Below are positions 35,474 through 46,200 of a DNA stretch of 64,000 nucleotides, in pieces (positions within the stretch are counted from its first letter, which is position 1; every line of letters starts with the position of its first letter). Location of the stretch: the NCBI RefSeq assembly GCF_041080815.1, contig NZ_CP160205.1, forward strand, positions 3,348,001-3,412,000. The letters are read 5' to 3'. The translations under genes and the position numbers were made by a program. The notes beneath the pieces were generated by a model that was not told the DNA's origin, searched no databases, and was given only the letters and a program-made list of their open reading frames with translations. This stretch comes from Mucilaginibacter yixingensis (lineage in GTDB: Bacteria > Bacteroidota > Bacteroidia > Sphingobacteriales > Sphingobacteriaceae).

Positions 35474-37762
35474 TTATTTATTGTAGTTCAAATAGCTGTT
35501 AATGGAGTGAATGAGCGTACGGTTTGAAAGCTGGTTGCTCACAGCCACGCTTACAGTTGCCTGGCGGCCTTTATTGTCTGTTATCCTCATTTGGCCCACA
35601 TCGTTCAGCACGTTTACCAGGGTGTTGTCACCCGCCTCTGTTTGCAGAAGGGTAATAAAGCTGTCAGACTTTTTGCCGTCGGCAGCAACGGTTGTTCCGT
35701 TGATAATGTGGTACAGGATAAACTTCCTTAACAGGTCTTTATCAGACTCGCTGGTTGGAGCAGCGGTTGGCAGTGCACCGGTTGCTTTGGTACCAGGCAG
35801 CAAACCATCTTTAATTGCCTGTGTAATGGCAGCGTTATCAGGGCACAGGATGGTGTAGTTATTATCTGCGCCCGCGTTTACACCGTTAATAGCCTTGGTA
35901 GTTTTGTTATAAAGGTTTGAGTTTGATACAAACCAAAAAAATGAGCTATAGCTTGATGGGTATTTAGTGGCCAGCTTTTCCAGGTGCTCACCTACGTTTT
36001 TCTCGGTGTAAGCAAGCAGGCCGCTCAGGAAAAAAGCCGAGCCATTGTAGGCTGTGGTTGGTCCTTTAACCACATCCAGGTCAACGCCACTATCAACGGT
36101 ACCGCTGGTTTGGATCTTGCCGTTTTTATACTTGATGTATTCACCATTAAGGGCTTCTACTATGCCCTCGCCAGAAAGGCTCACTAAATCGCCGGGTAAA
36201 ACGCCTGTTTTAATATAGCGCAGGATGATATCGCGGTTAATGCTGCTGTGCGAGTAAGAGCTGGATGTTGGTGCTTTATACCCCCAGGCAGTGGTTGAAC
36301 TGGTGATGCTGGCTTCGTTATATCGCCAGCCGGCGGCAGTAAGCACATCATCAGGAGTAATTAGCAGCGTAAACTTAACGGTAGGCTGGGTAATCATAGG
36401 CTTTATACCGGTAACCGACTCGTTATAAGCCAACAGCGTAATACCATAATGCGGATCAAGGTATGGGATGCTATAAACAGTACGGAACACGTTAGCCTCG
36501 TGCATTTTATCCAACCCGTAGAAAAAGCCGTTGCTCAAGATCTTGCGATCTACCACATTAGTTAGTGGTATGGTAGGTAATTCAGCCTGAACGTTTTCGC
36601 TCGAGGTAAACTTTGACGGCCAGATGCTCTCGGGCATCATGCAGGAGTTGATCAGATCATAAACCAGCGATGACGGCGCTGTTTTGAAAAATGAACCGCC
36701 GTAGTTAGCCAGCAGCTTTTTGCGGTAGGCCTGCAAAACGGCGTTGTTAGGCACCATCATGGTATAGCCAGTGCGCTGCGACTCGGTATTGATGAAGCTG
36801 GAGGTAAACGGTACCTGGTAATTCTCGTTATTAGGCGAGAAAGCCAGCTGCCCGTTGTATGATTTGATATAAACCGAGTCTGTAGAGCCAGTCAGTACAA
36901 AGTTACGGTGGGTAAGATCTACGTTAGATACATAGACACTCACAGAGTCAAGCAGTTTTCTAAAATCGCTGTATTGCGAGGTTGACGACATGTACTGATC
37001 AAAGCTGGGCAGCGGTAAGATCACCTCGTCAATCTCGTGAATAAAGCCGTTCTCGGCAGCAATATCCGGCGTTACTACAGATGCGCCGGCTACGTTAAAT
37101 GCGGTATATTTTCCCTCCGGATAGAAAAACGAATAATCGGTTGGAGAAAGACTGTTTTTGGCAAAGTACCCTCCGGTAAAATAAGGGATGTACTTGTTGT
37201 TGTTATCGCCGTTTACATACTTAAAATCATTTAGTATGGCGGTTGAAAGCGAGCTGGCCTTTTTAGTACCACTGTTACGGTTGGTGGCAACTATCTTTTT
37301 GTAAGGCGCGGGCCCCTCTTTTACCCAATCATAGTAAGCGGTTTTACGCTTAAATGCCATGTTGGCCCCCACCTCATCGCCGCCTGCGGTTTGGTAAGTT
37401 GATAACTGGTCTGAGCGGTAAGCATTATAAACCAACCCGAACTTAACGATAGAGCGCGCCAGTGAGTCGTTGATGTCCTTAATGTCGGCAATGTTGTTTT
37501 TGGTCATGAATTTGGCAAAGGCAGCATCATTGGGTGCAAAAAATGTCCAGTACCCGGCCTTGCTCAGGATGTCTTTGTACCCAGCCTTGTCAATACACAC
37601 CAAAAGCCTGGTAAAATTGTTACGGGCTTGTAGTTGCTGGTAAATGGGAGGTTCAAGTGTACTGGGCCGCTCATAGAAAGAATCGAAGTCCTTTTTTTGG
37701 CAACCCGTCAGAATCAGGCACAATAAAAATGCACCGCGGAAGCTGGTAAAAAATTTAATCAT
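35474..37762 (-). CDS. Large multi-FAS1 lipoprotein, first gene of PUL2 operon
   Basis: This 762-residue lipoprotein starts at ATG 37762; the frame runs further to a GTG at 37798. The lipobox is LILTGC. Four FAS1-like units can be outlined: about 35-265 (GYWTFFAPNDAAFAKFMTKN; NGFIHEIDEVILPLP), 265-445 (TGYTMMVPNNAVLQAYRKKL; NGFFYGLDKMHE), 445-590 and 590-762 (NNYTILCPDNAAITQAIKDG; NRTLIHSINSYLNYNK). The first and last are the clearest. An outward-facing adhesin or glycan-binding lipoprotein is likely. It is unusual for such a gene, not susC, to lead a PUL operon. The candidate HTCS operator lies 170 bp upstream. Confidence 0.82.
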   Translation of the reverse strand: MIKFFTSFRGAFLLCLILTGCQKKDFDSFYERPSTLEPPIYQQLQARNNFTRLLVCIDKAGYKDILSKAGYWTFFAPNDAAFAKFMTKNNIADIKDINDSLARSIVKFGLVYNAYRSDQLSTYQTAGGDEVGANMAFKRKTAYYDWVKEGPAPYKKIVATNRNSGTKKASSLSTAILNDFKYVNGDNNNKYIPYFTGGYFAKNSLSPTDYSFFYPEGKYTAFNVAGASVVTPDIAAENGFIHEIDEVILPLPSFDQYMSSTSQYSDFRKLLDSVSVYVSNVDLTHRNFVLTGSTDSVYIKSYNGQLAFSPNNENYQVPFTSSFINTESQRTGYTMMVPNNAVLQAYRKKLLANYGGSFFKTAPSSLVYDLINSCMMPESIWPSKFTSSENVQAELPTIPLTNVVDRKILSNGFFYGLDKMHEANVFRTVYSIPYLDPHYGITLLAYNESVTGIKPMITQPTVKFTLLITPDDVLTAAGWRYNEASITSSTTAWGYKAPTSSSYSHSSINRDIILRYIKTGVLPGDLVSLSGEGIVEALNGEYIKYKNGKIQTSGTVDSGVDLDVVKGPTTAYNGSAFFLSGLLAYTEKNVGEHLEKLATKYPSSYSSFFWFVSNSNLYNKTTKAINGVNAGADNNYTILCPDNAAITQAIKDGLLPGTKATGALPTAAPTSESDKDLLRKFILYHIINGTTVAADGKKSDSFITLLQTEAGDNTLVNVLNDVGQMRITDNKGRQATVSVAVSNQLSNRTLIHSINSYLNYNK

Positions 37763-37895
37763 AACGGGGTTTGTAAATGAACCGCACCGCGGGTACACGT
37801 GCTCAAACGGATATAGAAAATCCGTCCTTACCTTTTTAGGATCGGCAATACAAGATCAGGCCGGCTAAAGCCAGCTATACTTGCAATCGATTGTC

Positions 37896-37953
37896 AGAAA
37901 GTAAAATTGTGTACTAGCGGTTAGGCAATTATTGGTTTATTAATTGGTTTTAG
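37896..37953 (-). promoter_or_regulatory. Candidate promoter and HTCS operator of the PUL2 operon
   Basis: TGGTTTATTAATTGGTTT at 37933-37950 is a 12-bp-period direct repeat matching the PUL1 site at 10748. On the minus strand a TTG (37925-37927), a 21-bp spacer and TACTTTCT (7 of 8 positions of TAnnTTTG, 37896-37903) form a reasonable -33/-7 pair. The operator ends 30 bp upstream of the -7 element, the same distance as in PUL1. An alternative -7, TATATTTG at 37961-37968, has a poor 24-bp spacing. Confidence 0.5.
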
Positions 37954-38071
37954 TTTCAGCCAAATATAGACTGAACCACCCCGTTGCCTATTCAAATAAC
38001 TGGGATAATGCTTCTAAAAATTAGTCAAAAATTAGGTTTTTTGAAGTTTGAAGGGAGTTTTGTCAAAAAAC

Positions 38072-38103
38072 AAAAACAAAAAGGGGGAATTTATGCTTCC
38101 CCC
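38072..38103 (-). terminator. Terminator overlapping the HTCS2 stop codon
   Basis: On the minus strand GGGGGAA and TTCCCCC pair around GCATAAA, followed by TTTTTGTTTTTG. The HTCS2 stop codon lies inside the loop, so termination begins within the coding sequence. It separates HTCS2 from the operon promoter downstream. Confidence 0.8.
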
Positions 38104-41100
38104 GCTTCGTGTGATGAGATCGATTGTTCTTTGATATTTTTCAGGTACTCCGTAGGTGAGATCTGGTACCGCTCTTTGAAACAGGTACTAAAATAACCGG
38201 GACTGCTAAAGCCCACCTGGAAGGCTACTTGAGAGATATTGAACGCGCCGGTTTGCAGCAATTGTTCGGCCCGCCGTAAACGCATATCTTTTACAAAATC
38301 TACCGGGGCCAGGCCGGTTAATGCTTTTAACTTTTTAAAGAAAGTGCTGCGGCTTAGGCCCACCGCTGCGGCCACGTTGTCCATATTGAAATAGGCGTCG
38401 GCCATGCCGTCTTCAACTGCCCGCACGCAGCTGGTCAAAAACTTTTCATCGCGCGAGGTGATCTCCACCTCCCCGGGTTTCAAGGTAATTACCTTGCGGC
38501 TGTTCATAATGGCATCAACCTGCATTTTTCTATTCTTAAGCAGGGTGCGGATGGAGGCATGCAGAATATCAACATTAAAAGGCTTGGTAAGGTAAAGATC
38601 GGCCCCATAGCTCAGTCCTTCCAATTGGCTTTCCAGTGATGTTTTAGCCGTTAGCAGCACCACCGGGATATGGCTGGTTTCTGCATCATTCTTAAGCTTA
38701 TCCAGCAGTTCAATGCCGTTCATGCGCGGCATCATAATATCAGAGATCACCACATCAGGCATCTTTTCAGCTATTTGCTGCAGCGCACGGATGCCGTTTT
38801 TAGCGTGCATCACCCTAAACTCGCGTTCCAGCGTCCTCACCAGGAAACTACACATATCGGGATTATCTTCTACCAGTAACACCAGCGGCGCCTTTTCATC
38901 ACAAACGATCGTTGTTTGCTCGGCAGGCTCATATTCTGGTATAACTTCCTGCGGTTGTAAACGCGATTGTGGCGTGGTAGCGTCATTTACCTGGTGCATA
39001 TCGCCTTTTCTAAAGTGCGCATCACCCTTCTTGAGCGTAACCATAAACGTCATCCCTCCTTCCGCATTGTTGACGGCTGATAACTCGCCCTCATGCTCCC
39101 TTACCAGCTCGCGGCTTAGTGCCAGGCCAATGCCAGTGCTTTTTAAATGATCTACCGGTGTATTACCACCATCATAGTACAACTCAAAAATGTCTTTCAG
39201 TTTAGCTTCATCAACGCCAAAACCTTCGTCAATCACGGCAATAGACACGTTATCCTGATCTTCTGAAACCGACAGCGTAATTTTTCTACCGGCAGGGGTA
39301 AACTTAAAAGCGTTTGACAACAGGTTGTGCAGCACAATATCCATCTTCTCCAAATCAACCCAGGCAAAAACTTCTTTATTGGCTGCCGTTACATCCAGGT
39401 CTATATTTTTCTCTATCCGTGCGCCTTCAAAATGACTGGCTACTTCTTTTACTATAGCAACGATGTTGCAATGTGATACCGATAGCTTCATTTTGCCGTT
39501 CTGTACCTTGCTAAAATCAAGCAGTTGGTCTACAAAACGAGTTAGGCGGGTAGCGTTTTTACCAATCAGCTGCAAATTCTCCTGATCTGCAACGGACAGC
39601 CCTGCAGACCGCGACACTTCCTGCAACGGACCAACAATCAAACTCAACGGTGTCCTTAACTCGTGCGAAAGATTGGTAAAAAACTGGATCTTGGTTTTAG
39701 CCACCTGCTGCTCCATATCTACCTTGTGCCGAAGGGTGATCATGGCCAGCACCAACCTGCGGGTAAGCACAAATATGGCTATGGCCATCAAAAAATAGAT
39801 ACAATAGGCCCACCAGGTGCGCCAAAACGGCGGCAGAATGGTGATCCTGATTTGTTTTTGGGGCTTATGGTCAAAAAGATGGATATTGTTGGAACATACC
39901 TTAAAAATATAATCGCCCGGCGGAATATTGGTGTAGGTAGCTTTCCGCTCTTCGCCCACATTGCGCCATGATTGGTCAAAACCCTCCAATTTATACTGAT
40001 ACGAAATGGGCTCATCCCTAAAATCGAGCACGGTGTAATCAATGCTTACCATATTCTGATTACAGGCGAGCGTCAGGTGGTCGGTTTCATTAATAGAATA
40101 ATCAAGTGGCGAGTCATCAGCCTGGGGCGTAAGCGCCTTATAATACACTTCCATATCCGTGAGAACCATGTTGGCGTGAATGCGGTTTACTTTGATCTTA
40201 CGCGGATCAAAGGTTACATAACCATTCAAACACCCGAAATACAGTGTGCCGGAACGAGAACTAAGACAAGCCGATTCAGAAAAATCCGTTGCCGGCAGGC
40301 CATTATAGGCATTAAACGAGGTAACACGATTTTCTGATACCCGGTATCTGGCCAGCCCGTTCTCGGTAGCTATCCAGATATCGCCTCTTTGATCGCCGGT
40401 AATACTCATCACCAGATCATTAGGCAAACCATCGCGTGTGGTAATGGCCTTGAAAGAGATTCTACCCGGAAAATCGTTAGCAACTACCTTACTTACACCA
40501 CCGCCCGATGTGCCCAGCCACATATTGCCGTGCGCATCTCGGTAAATACATTGCACCCCATTGTTACTTAAGCTGGTAGAATCATTTGGCTGCTTCTGAT
40601 AATTTACAAATTGGTAGTTATCGGGACTGCCTTTATTAGGGTTGAAAACAATCAGACCGTTATTTGAGCCTACCCAAATATTCCCCTTGGTGTCTTCGCT
40701 TAAGCAACGCGCAACCCGGCCGCCGCCCGGATAATTTTTAAAAGAGTTACGTGTACTTTTAAAAGAGATCTTACCATGATCATTTACCACCAGGTTTATG
40801 GCACCGCCAAGTGTTGATACCCAAACCCTTCCTTTGCTATCCTCTAAAATAGAGTAAACCAAATCATTACTTAAGCTGCTTCTATCGCCATTGTGCTGAA
40901 AACGGGTAACCGTATATTTATGAGGATCGGCGCTTAAAGGTTTGGCCAATAAAAGACCATCTCTTTTAGTGCCTATCCAAACATTGCCCTGCCTGTCGCC
41001 TGTAATAGCATAAACGTTTCCAAATTCGGCCGAAGCCATATCAGTAAATACATCTACTGGCTGCCCGTGTTCAAGCACATACAAACGACCAGCCTTGGTG

Positions 41101-42614
41101 GCTATCCAGGTGCGGCCGTAACGATCTTCATAAATGGCTCTAACCTCGTTTTCTGATTTGCTTTTGAAATTTGGGACCAACAGATGAAAGGCAAAATTAT
41201 TTTCAGGAAAAATGATCTTACTGAACCCGCCATCATCGCCGGCAACCCACATAATGCCATCCCTATCATAGTGAATGGCCCTGATAATGTTAGGAAATTT
41301 TCTTTCAGGTAATTGCGGATCAGAGAAGCCGGAGATCCGGTCGGTGCTCCGGTCGTAATAACCGAAACCGCCCCCTTTCATGCTCGTCCACAACAACCCG
41401 CGCCGGTCTTCAAATACCGAATATTGCTCATGAATGGTCATGGCGCTGGTATCGGTTTGCTGAATGAATTTTTTCAGGGTATGATCTGCCGGATTAAACC
41501 TCACAATGCCCTTCTTTTCTGGCTCCAGCCATAACAAACCTTTCTTATCCTCATAGATTGAAAGATACGGTCCGCCGCTACCCGCTTCGGTAGCTTTTGT
41601 AGCGCCCGGTAAAATCATGCGCAATCCACGGGAAGTGGTAACATAGAGCGCACCAGCGGCATTACGGTGCACAGCATTGATCTTCTCGCCGAGAATAGTC
41701 CAGTTACTCCATTGACCGCCTTTTGCATTATAAGCCAGCACATTGCCGTCCTCCGTACCCAGATAAAACCACTGTTTTTCGCGAATAGCTGCCGTGCATG
41801 ATGCGTTGCCTATTAAACCAGCCACGTGCGGCGTCAATGTTACTTTTTGATAACCATCGCCATTGCGTTTGTAGTATACCGCACCTTTCGGTGTACCAAT
41901 CCAGATATTGTTGTCACTGTCTTCTGTTACAAAACGAATGGTATTATCAGGAATCTGATATTTTCCGCGGGAGGTTGAGAACCGGTAGATTACCGGACGC
42001 TGACTGCCATTTGCAGGATAATGTGCGCACAACAATCCGTGCCGGGAAGTGGTGATCCAGATATCGCCTGACGAAGCAACAGTGGCTTGTTTAGCCTCTG
42101 CAGAGCTAATATCCGTGGCCGACTGAAATCCGGTCAGTGCTTCAAACTGTTCGGTCTTTTTATCAAACCGATAGATCTGCTTATCATAGGTTATAATCCA
42201 TAAACACCCGCGCTGATCCTCGGTAATCGTTCTGATCTTATTGCTTTTTATGCTGGAATTATCGCCCGGCCTGCCTTTATACACCATAAACCGGTTACCG
42301 TCAAAACGGTTCAGACCATCGCGCGTGCCCAACCATACAAAACCTTCACGGTCCCGGAGTATACAAAATACTTCTTTATGAGAAAGGCCATCGGCGGTTG
42401 TATAACGTTTAAGGCTGGTTGAGATTTGTGCCGATGCCGGTTGAGCGGTAATTACAATACCGTAAACAAGCAGGATCTGGCAAATAATGTTCAGGTTTCT
42501 TTTTGGAAAGATGATTTCAAAACGTGCTGCTAGCCGCGAAATAATTGAAGCAGGCAATAGCACATGCGTTTGTAAAGCACGCAAGCGCCTGGTTAACGTT
42601 TGTAAGTTTTCCAT
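38091..42614 (-). CDS. Hybrid two-component system regulator HTCS2
   Basis: This 1507-residue regulator has an N-terminal hydrophobic signal-anchor near residues 45-65 (ICQILLVYGIVITAQPASAQ) after an unusually long basic leader. Two Reg_prop propellers follow (about 70-835; GFVWLGTRDGLNRFDG, GNMWLGTSGGGVSKV), then a Y_Y_Y domain to about 920 and a membrane span near 930-952. The kinase carries His984 in NLSHELRTP, the receiver Asp1292 in VISDIMMPRMNG, and an AraC helix-turn-helix closes the protein (about 1395-1500). ATG 42614 is chosen over the GTG at 42626. It should control the FAS1/SusCD operon immediately downstream and perhaps the divergent pectate lyase. The sensor differs greatly from HTCS1. 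Confidence 0.95.
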   Translation of the reverse strand: MENLQTLTRRLRALQTHVLLPASIISRLAARFEIIFPKRNLNIICQILLVYGIVITAQPASAQISTSLKRYTTADGLSHKEVFCILRDREGFVWLGTRDGLNRFDGNRFMVYKGRPGDNSSIKSNKIRTITEDQRGCLWIITYDKQIYRFDKKTEQFEALTGFQSATDISSAEAKQATVASSGDIWITTSRHGLLCAHYPANGSQRPVIYRFSTSRGKYQIPDNTIRFVTEDSDNNIWIGTPKGAVYYKRNGDGYQKVTLTPHVAGLIGNASCTAAIREKQWFYLGTEDGNVLAYNAKGGQWSNWTILGEKINAVHRNAAGALYVTTSRGLRMILPGATKATEAGSGGPYLSIYEDKKGLLWLEPEKKGIVRFNPADHTLKKFIQQTDTSAMTIHEQYSVFEDRRGLLWTSMKGGGFGYYDRSTDRISGFSDPQLPERKFPNIIRAIHYDRDGIMWVAGDDGGFSKIIFPENNFAFHLLVPNFKSKSENEVRAIYEDRYGRTWIATKAGRLYVLEHGQPVDVFTDMASAEFGNVYAITGDRQGNVWIGTKRDGLLLAKPLSADPHKYTVTRFQHNGDRSSLSNDLVYSILEDSKGRVWVSTLGGAINLVVNDHGKISFKSTRNSFKNYPGGGRVARCLSEDTKGNIWVGSNNGLIVFNPNKGSPDNYQFVNYQKQPNDSTSLSNNGVQCIYRDAHGNMWLGTSGGGVSKVVANDFPGRISFKAITTRDGLPNDLVMSITGDQRGDIWIATENGLARYRVSENRVTSFNAYNGLPATDFSESACLSSRSGTLYFGCLNGYVTFDPRKIKVNRIHANMVLTDMEVYYKALTPQADDSPLDYSINETDHLTLACNQNMVSIDYTVLDFRDEPISYQYKLEGFDQSWRNVGEERKATYTNIPPGDYIFKVCSNNIHLFDHKPQKQIRITILPPFWRTWWAYCIYFLMAIAIFVLTRRLVLAMITLRHKVDMEQQVAKTKIQFFTNLSHELRTPLSLIVGPLQEVSRSAGLSVADQENLQLIGKNATRLTRFVDQLLDFSKVQNGKMKLSVSHCNIVAIVKEVASHFEGARIEKNIDLDVTAANKEVFAWVDLEKMDIVLHNLLSNAFKFTPAGRKITLSVSEDQDNVSIAVIDEGFGVDEAKLKDIFELYYDGGNTPVDHLKSTGIGLALSRELVREHEGELSAVNNAEGGMTFMVTLKKGDAHFRKGDMHQVNDATTPQSRLQPQEVIPEYEPAEQTTIVCDEKAPLVLLVEDNPDMCSFLVRTLEREFRVMHAKNGIRALQQIAEKMPDVVISDIMMPRMNGIELLDKLKNDAETSHIPVVLLTAKTSLESQLEGLSYGADLYLTKPFNVDILHASIRTLLKNRKMQVDAIMNSRKVITLKPGEVEITSRDEKFLTSCVRAVEDGMADAYFNMDNVAAAVGLSRSTFFKKLKALTGLAPVDFVKDMRLRRAEQLLQTGAFNISQVAFQVGFSSPGYFSTCFKERYQISPTEYLKNIKEQSISSHEAGEA

Positions 42615-43248
42615 AAGATAAGGCACCCCAAAACCTGCTATGTGCGAGGCCGCACTTCACTGGTTCTCATTAAAAAGAAAAGGGCTTGGTTTAAAGTTTT
42701 AGTTCCAAATGCAAGGCAACATAACAAAAATAAGTTGGTTGCAAATCATAAAGGTTAATTTTTTAACGCAAATGGTTTAATATTCGTTTTACCGCTTTCA
42801 CCCCCATTACAAATGAGCTATCGTTGGATTTCCCCCCTAAGCAATGATTCAGGCCTGCGCCAGATCGATATCTTCACTAAGCATAGAGCTATTTATTAAT
42901 ACAATTATGCATAAGTGCCTGTATCTTCTCAATTAATTGAGTTGGCAGTAACAATAACCGTTGCGCTACGGTTAAATATTCTTAAAAAACAGGTACCGTA
43001 CCAATAATTAAACATCTTTCGTCAATTATTGAAAATGATAGATCAATCTTCTAATTATCATTGTGTCCCGATTATAAACCGATTTACCGTGTAAAACAAA
43101 TGCTTGACCGGCAGCGCCTGAAGTGCTGATGCTGGCCATAGTCTAAAAAACTGTCAACGATGGATGGGCATTGCTATGACTTGTTATTTTATGCGGTAAG
43201 CTTAGGTTATTATGCGGCTTAATGAGCTAACCAACAACCAAATAATAT
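42615..43248. other. 634-bp divergent gap between HTCS2 and the pectate lyase
   Basis: This AT-rich stretch has no convincing ORF. Single TGGTTT units occur at 42687 and 42773, without a good second half 12 bp away. No strong -33/-7 pair was found for either gene. The leader just before the lyase start is AACCA-rich. It probably holds both promoters; the length suggests additional control sites that could not be identified. Confidence 0.4.
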
Positions 43249-46200
43249 ATGAGAATTTTTACCCTTAAACGCTGTCAACTAGCATTGATAGCTCTTTTAG
43301 GTGCGTGGCAGGCAAAGGCCCAAACACCCGCTTTTCCTGGCGCTATGGGTTTTGGCAAGTACGCGCCGGGCGTCAGGGGCTCTTCAACCCGCGAAGTTTA
43401 CGTGGTAACCAACCTAAACGACAGCGGCACCGGCTCATTCCGCGATGCGGTAAGTAAATCCGGCCGCGTGGTGGTGTTTGCCGTGGGCGGTATTGTAAAG
43501 CTCACAACGGATGTTTCTGTAGCATCAAACATTACCATTGCCGGTCAAACTGCCCCTGGTGATGGCATCGTATTTTTTAACAAAGGCATCAGCTTTACAG
43601 GTGCCGATAATACCATTTGCCGCTTTCTGAGAATCCGCCTGGGCGCTACCGGTAACTCTGGCAATGACGCCACCGGCCTGGCACATGGCAGAAACATCAT
43701 CTTTGATCACCTCTCGGTATCGTGGGGTATGGATGAAAACTTTTCTATTAACTGGGATAACAAAGGCAACTCGCCCGATAACATCACTATCCAAAACTCC
43801 ATCATCGGTCAGGGCCTCTTCCGTGAGAACCACTCGGCAGGCGGTCTGATTCAAACCCCCGATGGCGGTCGCGTGAGTTTGCTGCAAAACCTGTACATGA
43901 GCAACAAAACCCGTAACCCCAAAGTAAAAGGGGTGAACGAGTTTGTAAACAACGTGGTTTACGACTGGGGTAATGGGCACCGTTTAGATCAGGATTTCAA
44001 TTACGAATGGGCTGCTGATGCCTACATTATGGGCGGCTCGACCGGTGTATCTGAAGTGAACGTCATCAATAACTATTTTGTGGGCGGACCATTGACACCT
44101 CCCACCAAAACTACGCCGTTCTCTCGCGGTACTGGAACCTTTAACATCTATGGATCAGGTAATTATTTTGACAACAACCAAAATGGTGCTTTAGATGGCG
44201 CCGAGGTTCCGTTTGACTCAACTGGTTACCCAGGCATTACCGCTGAGGCGTTTAAACAACAACCTTTCCTCTATCCTACCATTAACCCAACAATGACCGC
44301 CGCACAGGCCTATCAGCATGTGCTCGACAGTGTAGGTGCCTGGTACCCACGCCGTGACCAGGTTGACGGGCTGATGCTTGACGAGGTGGCCTCTAAAGGC
44401 ACCAAAGGCATGTATGTTTACCGCGAAACCGATCTGCCTTTTTCAAACGGTGGCTTAGGTAACGTTTTTGGCGCTCCGGCCCCGCTTGATACCGATGGTG
44501 ACGGCATGCCTGACGCCTGGGAAGATGCCAATGGCTTGAATAAGAATGATAAGTCAGACGCCGTTGCTTTCAGCACCAACGACCCAAGGTATTTGAACAT
44601 TGAGATGTACATCAACTCTTTGGTAAGCACACCTCCTCCGGTGTTTATCAAACCTCCTACCAACCTGGCACTCACTGCTACCTCGGTTGAAACACCGCCA
44701 AGCAGCAAAGTAAAACTAACCTGGGTTGATAATGCCGATAATGAAACCAACTTTGTTGTGGAGCGCTCTACCAATGGCTCTACCTTTACAGATATTGCTC
44801 ATCCTAACGCCAACGCGCTTACTTATACCGATAGCGTTGGATTGGTACCTAACACCACCTATTACTACCGTGTAAAAGCGGTTAACGCAACAGATGTATC
44901 GGCATATACATCGGTAGTTTCTATTGCTACGCCGCCTGTTCCAACAGCGCCGGCATTAACTGCCAACCCTACGCCTACTAACGGATTTCAATATGCATCG
45001 CTCACATCGGGCAAGCTTACCCTGAAATGGACCGGCGGCACCAATACCCTAACTTACTCGGTTTACCTGGGTACCGATACCGCCAGCATGGTAAAACAGG
45101 GTGATGTGGCGTACTCAACCGCACCGTCATACACCACCGGTGTGCTAAACGACAACACTGTATACTACTGGCGTGTTGATGCCGTAAACGCAAAAGGCTT
45201 GGCTAAAGGACAAGTCTGGAGCTTCAGAACCCCGCCTATCATTCCGCAGGGACTGGTTGGTAACTGGGCCTTTGATGAGCCACTGGATGCGGGCACCACC
45301 CAAGTGGCCGACTCGACCGCTTATAACAACACCGGCGCTTTAGGTTTAGATGCCGATAACAACGTGCGCATAGTTGGTAAAATAAAGAACGGACTAGATT
45401 TTGCCAGTGCAGATCCAAGCATCTACGTAGTTCGTCTGCCTAACCAGGACCAGCTGTACCTGGATAAAAGCTCGTTCTCAATATCCTTCTGGATGAAAGC
45501 GCCTGCTACCCTGCTGCCGCAGGATAACAATACCAGCGCTTACCTGCTTTGCAAGGGTTCTATCACCAGAAACGCTACTACCGGCGCACTAGGTAAACGC
45601 TTTGACATTGAGTTTAAAAACAAACAGATCCGCTTTGCTATAGACGATGATAACGATGCCGGCGGCGGTGGTAAAGATGAGTTGCAGGTTAACGGCGTAC
45701 CATTCTTTACCAACAACTGGACCCACGTGGTTGTGGTGCGCGATGTAACCAGCAAAAAACTACTCATGTACATGAACGGCACGCAAGTTGGCTCGGTAGC
45801 CATCAGCAAGGCTAACTCGGGTATTGGCGAGGCCAGCGCACTGGTGCTAGGTAATATTGGCGAGTTGGAGTTTTTAGCAACCACTAATAAACCTGCGCCT
45901 TACAAAGGCATGCTGGACGAGGTAAAAGTTTATAACTATGTGCTTTCACCATCAGAAATAACCGCTTTGGCCAGCGTTAAAAACACGCAAACCATTGCCT
46001 TTACTGCTATACCGGAACAAAAAGTAGACGCCGCCGATTTTGCACCACAAGCCATTGCAAGCTCCGGACTACCTGTAACGCTGAGCAGTTCTGACACTAC
46101 CGTGGCTACCATTGTTAACGGCAAGATCCACATTATTGCCGCTGGTACCGCAAACATCACAGCCAAACAGGGCGGCGATGCCAATTATTATGCAGCAGCT

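Noticed and set aside
37763..37798. GTG-initiated extension of the first FAS1 lipoprotein
   Set aside because: It would bury the lipoprotein signal behind 12 unrelated residues; ATG 37762 starts the signal directly.
42687..42790. TGGTTT units in the HTCS2/pectate-lyase gap as further operators
   Set aside because: The second half-site 12 bp away does not match (TTAGTT and CGTTTT), so these are too weak to call.
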